Positions 62,662 through 64,000 of a stretch of DNA of 64,000 nt are shown here, piece after piece (the first letter of the stretch is position 1; each line of letters begins with the position of its first letter). The stretch covers positions 1,860,001 through 1,924,000 of the forward strand of contig JBAOKB010000144.1 of the NCBI GenBank assembly GCA_037044905.1. The letters are read 5' to 3'. The notes beneath the pieces were generated by a model. It was not told where the DNA came from. It searched no databases and saw nothing but the letters and a program-made list of their open reading frames with translations. This DNA comes from Hortaea werneckii (Eukaryota; Ascomycota; Dothideomycetes; Mycosphaerellales; Teratosphaeriaceae). The position numbers were made by a program, and so were the translations under genes.

Positions 62662-63215
62662 GTTGTTTATGCTAAAGGGCATCAGGGTTGTAGAGGCGTG
62701 GTGGATGGCCTTGTGTGGTGAGGATCGGAAGTCCCTTTTGATGCTTTCGGCTGCGAAGCAAGTTTGATCATCCTTTTTGCGGAAGTGAGAAATCCTGCTA
62801 CTTGTTAATCAACCTCAGAGCCCGATGCATTACACTTTCTTCTGCTAGTACTAGAGCAGTGGGTTGTTTGTGTTAGCAGGGCCTTAAGAGGTACGTTGGG
62901 CCGAAACATTCTCCTCCAACCCCGTGGGTACGGCTGGGTTGTTTCAAACCCCCAAAGGCTGACGCTTGCTTGAAATGCCATGTAGTAAGCAGCGGACTTG
63001 AGCGCACAGTACTTGTTTTGCTCTTTGGACTTTTTTTTAAACAGCTTGAACCAACCATCTCCTCATAGTATGGGACCTTGATAGAGAATGTAATGATAAA
63101 GTGTAAGAACTCTGAAAAGGACTGGGTGTGCAAAGCCCGCTCCAAGGTGCAAGCTGAGGAAGCCCTTTATCACATCTCCGTACGCGCTGAACGCTAGAAT
63201 CTAAATGCTGTTGAC
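62662..63215. other. intergenic
   Basis: About 550 bases. A short tandem of T residues (ttttttttaaac near 63030) is the only oddity. No gene is seen. Confidence 0.35.
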
Positions 63216-64000
63216 TCACTGCATGCGCTGATGATCGCTGGAAACTAATACGGTCGCATCTGCCACAGCCACACGAGCAACTTGCTTCAGCTTGACTTTA
63301 TGATCGGCTTCTCGGAAGGCATCGACCAGTTCACCATCCTCCTTGGGCTCAATATTCAAGGTCTCGTAACCCTGCTTGATGATCTTGTTGATTTCTTGGG
63401 ACTCAAGTGCTCCTTCCTAGCCCTGTGAGATTCGATGAGATCCGCATAATGCGTGGAGACGCCGATCAGTGTATTGACGGCATGCCGGTCCTGAGCTTTG
63501 GCAAGGGAATATGCGTCTCGGAGCTTCGTGAGAGCCTCGCCGGATTCCACGAGCTTGTAGAATAAGTCGTCGTAGTCCTTGTTCTCTGGCAGGAACGCTT
63601 CTCCACTGGTTAAAGCCTGCACGAGGACATCGACCAGAGCTTGCGCCACCTCCGAAGCACCCAGCATATTGAGTTCATCCGCATATTGATTCAAAAAGCG
63701 TACGAAGGACAGGAGCGACCGCCAGAGCTCTGACCAATGGTGTGACAATTTCGTGCGGCTCTTTGCAAGATATCCCAGAAGTCGCGAGAGAACGCTAAGA
63801 GTCTGGATGTAGAACGGAACGTCAAGTCGCTTGCGCAAATTGTGGTTGATGCCGTCTGCCAGGAGATCCAGAATGGCTGTCGCATACGGCCTGTCGGCAG
63901 TTCTTGGGCAGCGGTAATTGTGCGGAGGACGTTGTCTGCATAGTCTCACCTGCGCTGTGGTGTCGCACATAAGCTTCGCGATCTTCGCATCCTCAGACAA
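63216..64000 (-). CDS. ARMH3/DUF1741-family protein, C-terminal part, frame-broken
   Basis: A partial gene on the minus strand running off the right edge; only the C-terminal 260 residues are seen. Family segments are clear: RPYATAILDLLADGINHNLR, FYIQTLSVLSRLLGYLA, HWSELWRSLLSFVRFL and NLIGVSTHYADLIESHR-type helices. The frame then breaks: KEHLSP meets QEINKIIKQGYETLNIEPKE one base later at the GGG run 63398-63400 (CCC on the coding strand), and the protein ends VARVAVADATVLVS with the stop at 63218-63216. DUF1741 proteins (human ARMH3, C10orf76) support Golgi PI4KB. The upstream portion lies beyond the window. Confidence 0.82.

Noticed and set aside
1..64000. Transposon, CRISPR or phage-like features
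   Set aside because: No terminal repeats, transposase, repeat-spacer array or capsid-type gene was found.

Overview
The window is nuclear DNA from a filamentous ascomycete (Pezizomycotina; Dothideomycetes is my best guess, at low confidence). The basis is eukaryotic genes with short GT-AG introns (47-102 nt), branch-point-like CTGAC/CTAAC boxes, and families typical of such fungi: a fungal rhodopsin/PTH11-like receptor, a laccase, a KAR9-like protein, Dsc3, UreG and a Zn2Cys6 regulator. I saw no transposon, tRNA, rRNA or CRISPR array. Many genes are spliced, so I rebuilt the exons by hand from splice signals and reading-frame continuity.

Layout. 0-13 kb: a small membrane protein, a small secreted protein, a SNF2 ATPase, mitochondrial GrpE, a MATA-HMG-box regulator and a DUF2470 membrane protein. 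13.9-18.8 kb: a very large KAR9-like protein with a C-terminal GAR (Gas2) domain. 20-22.5 kb: two tandem genes sharing one C-terminal module. 23.4-27 kb: a secreted subtilisin and a rhomboid. 27.9-31.9 kb: two ankyrin-like paralogues in opposite orientation, an unknown gene between them, and a decayed third copy. 32.3-41.6 kb: UreG, a laccase with an unusual T1 axial residue, a rhodopsin-like receptor and an alpha/beta hydrolase. 42-48 kb: an RCC1-type protein, Dsc3 and cytosolic LeuRS. 48.7-62 kb: a catabolic neighbourhood described below. The right end holds a small membrane protein and part of an ARMH3-like gene.

The most coherent system is at 48.7-61.9 kb. A Zn2Cys6 regulator is followed by myo-inositol oxygenase, an SDR of the deoxygluconate/5-ketogluconate type, a polyol-type Zn alcohol dehydrogenase, an aldo-keto reductase of the uronate/glycerol type, and a Gfo/Idh/MocA oxidoreductase of the inositol dehydrogenase type. 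An AA11-like LPMO and the histone-fold gene mhf1 lie among them. I infer a myo-inositol/D-glucuronate catabolic cluster. The regulator's DNA-binding domain is spread over four small exons and is invisible to a plain ORF search.

The last 3 kb contains three separate one-base frame breaks, each next to a short homopolymer. This looks like local sequence error rather than three pseudogenes, but raw reads would have to confirm it.
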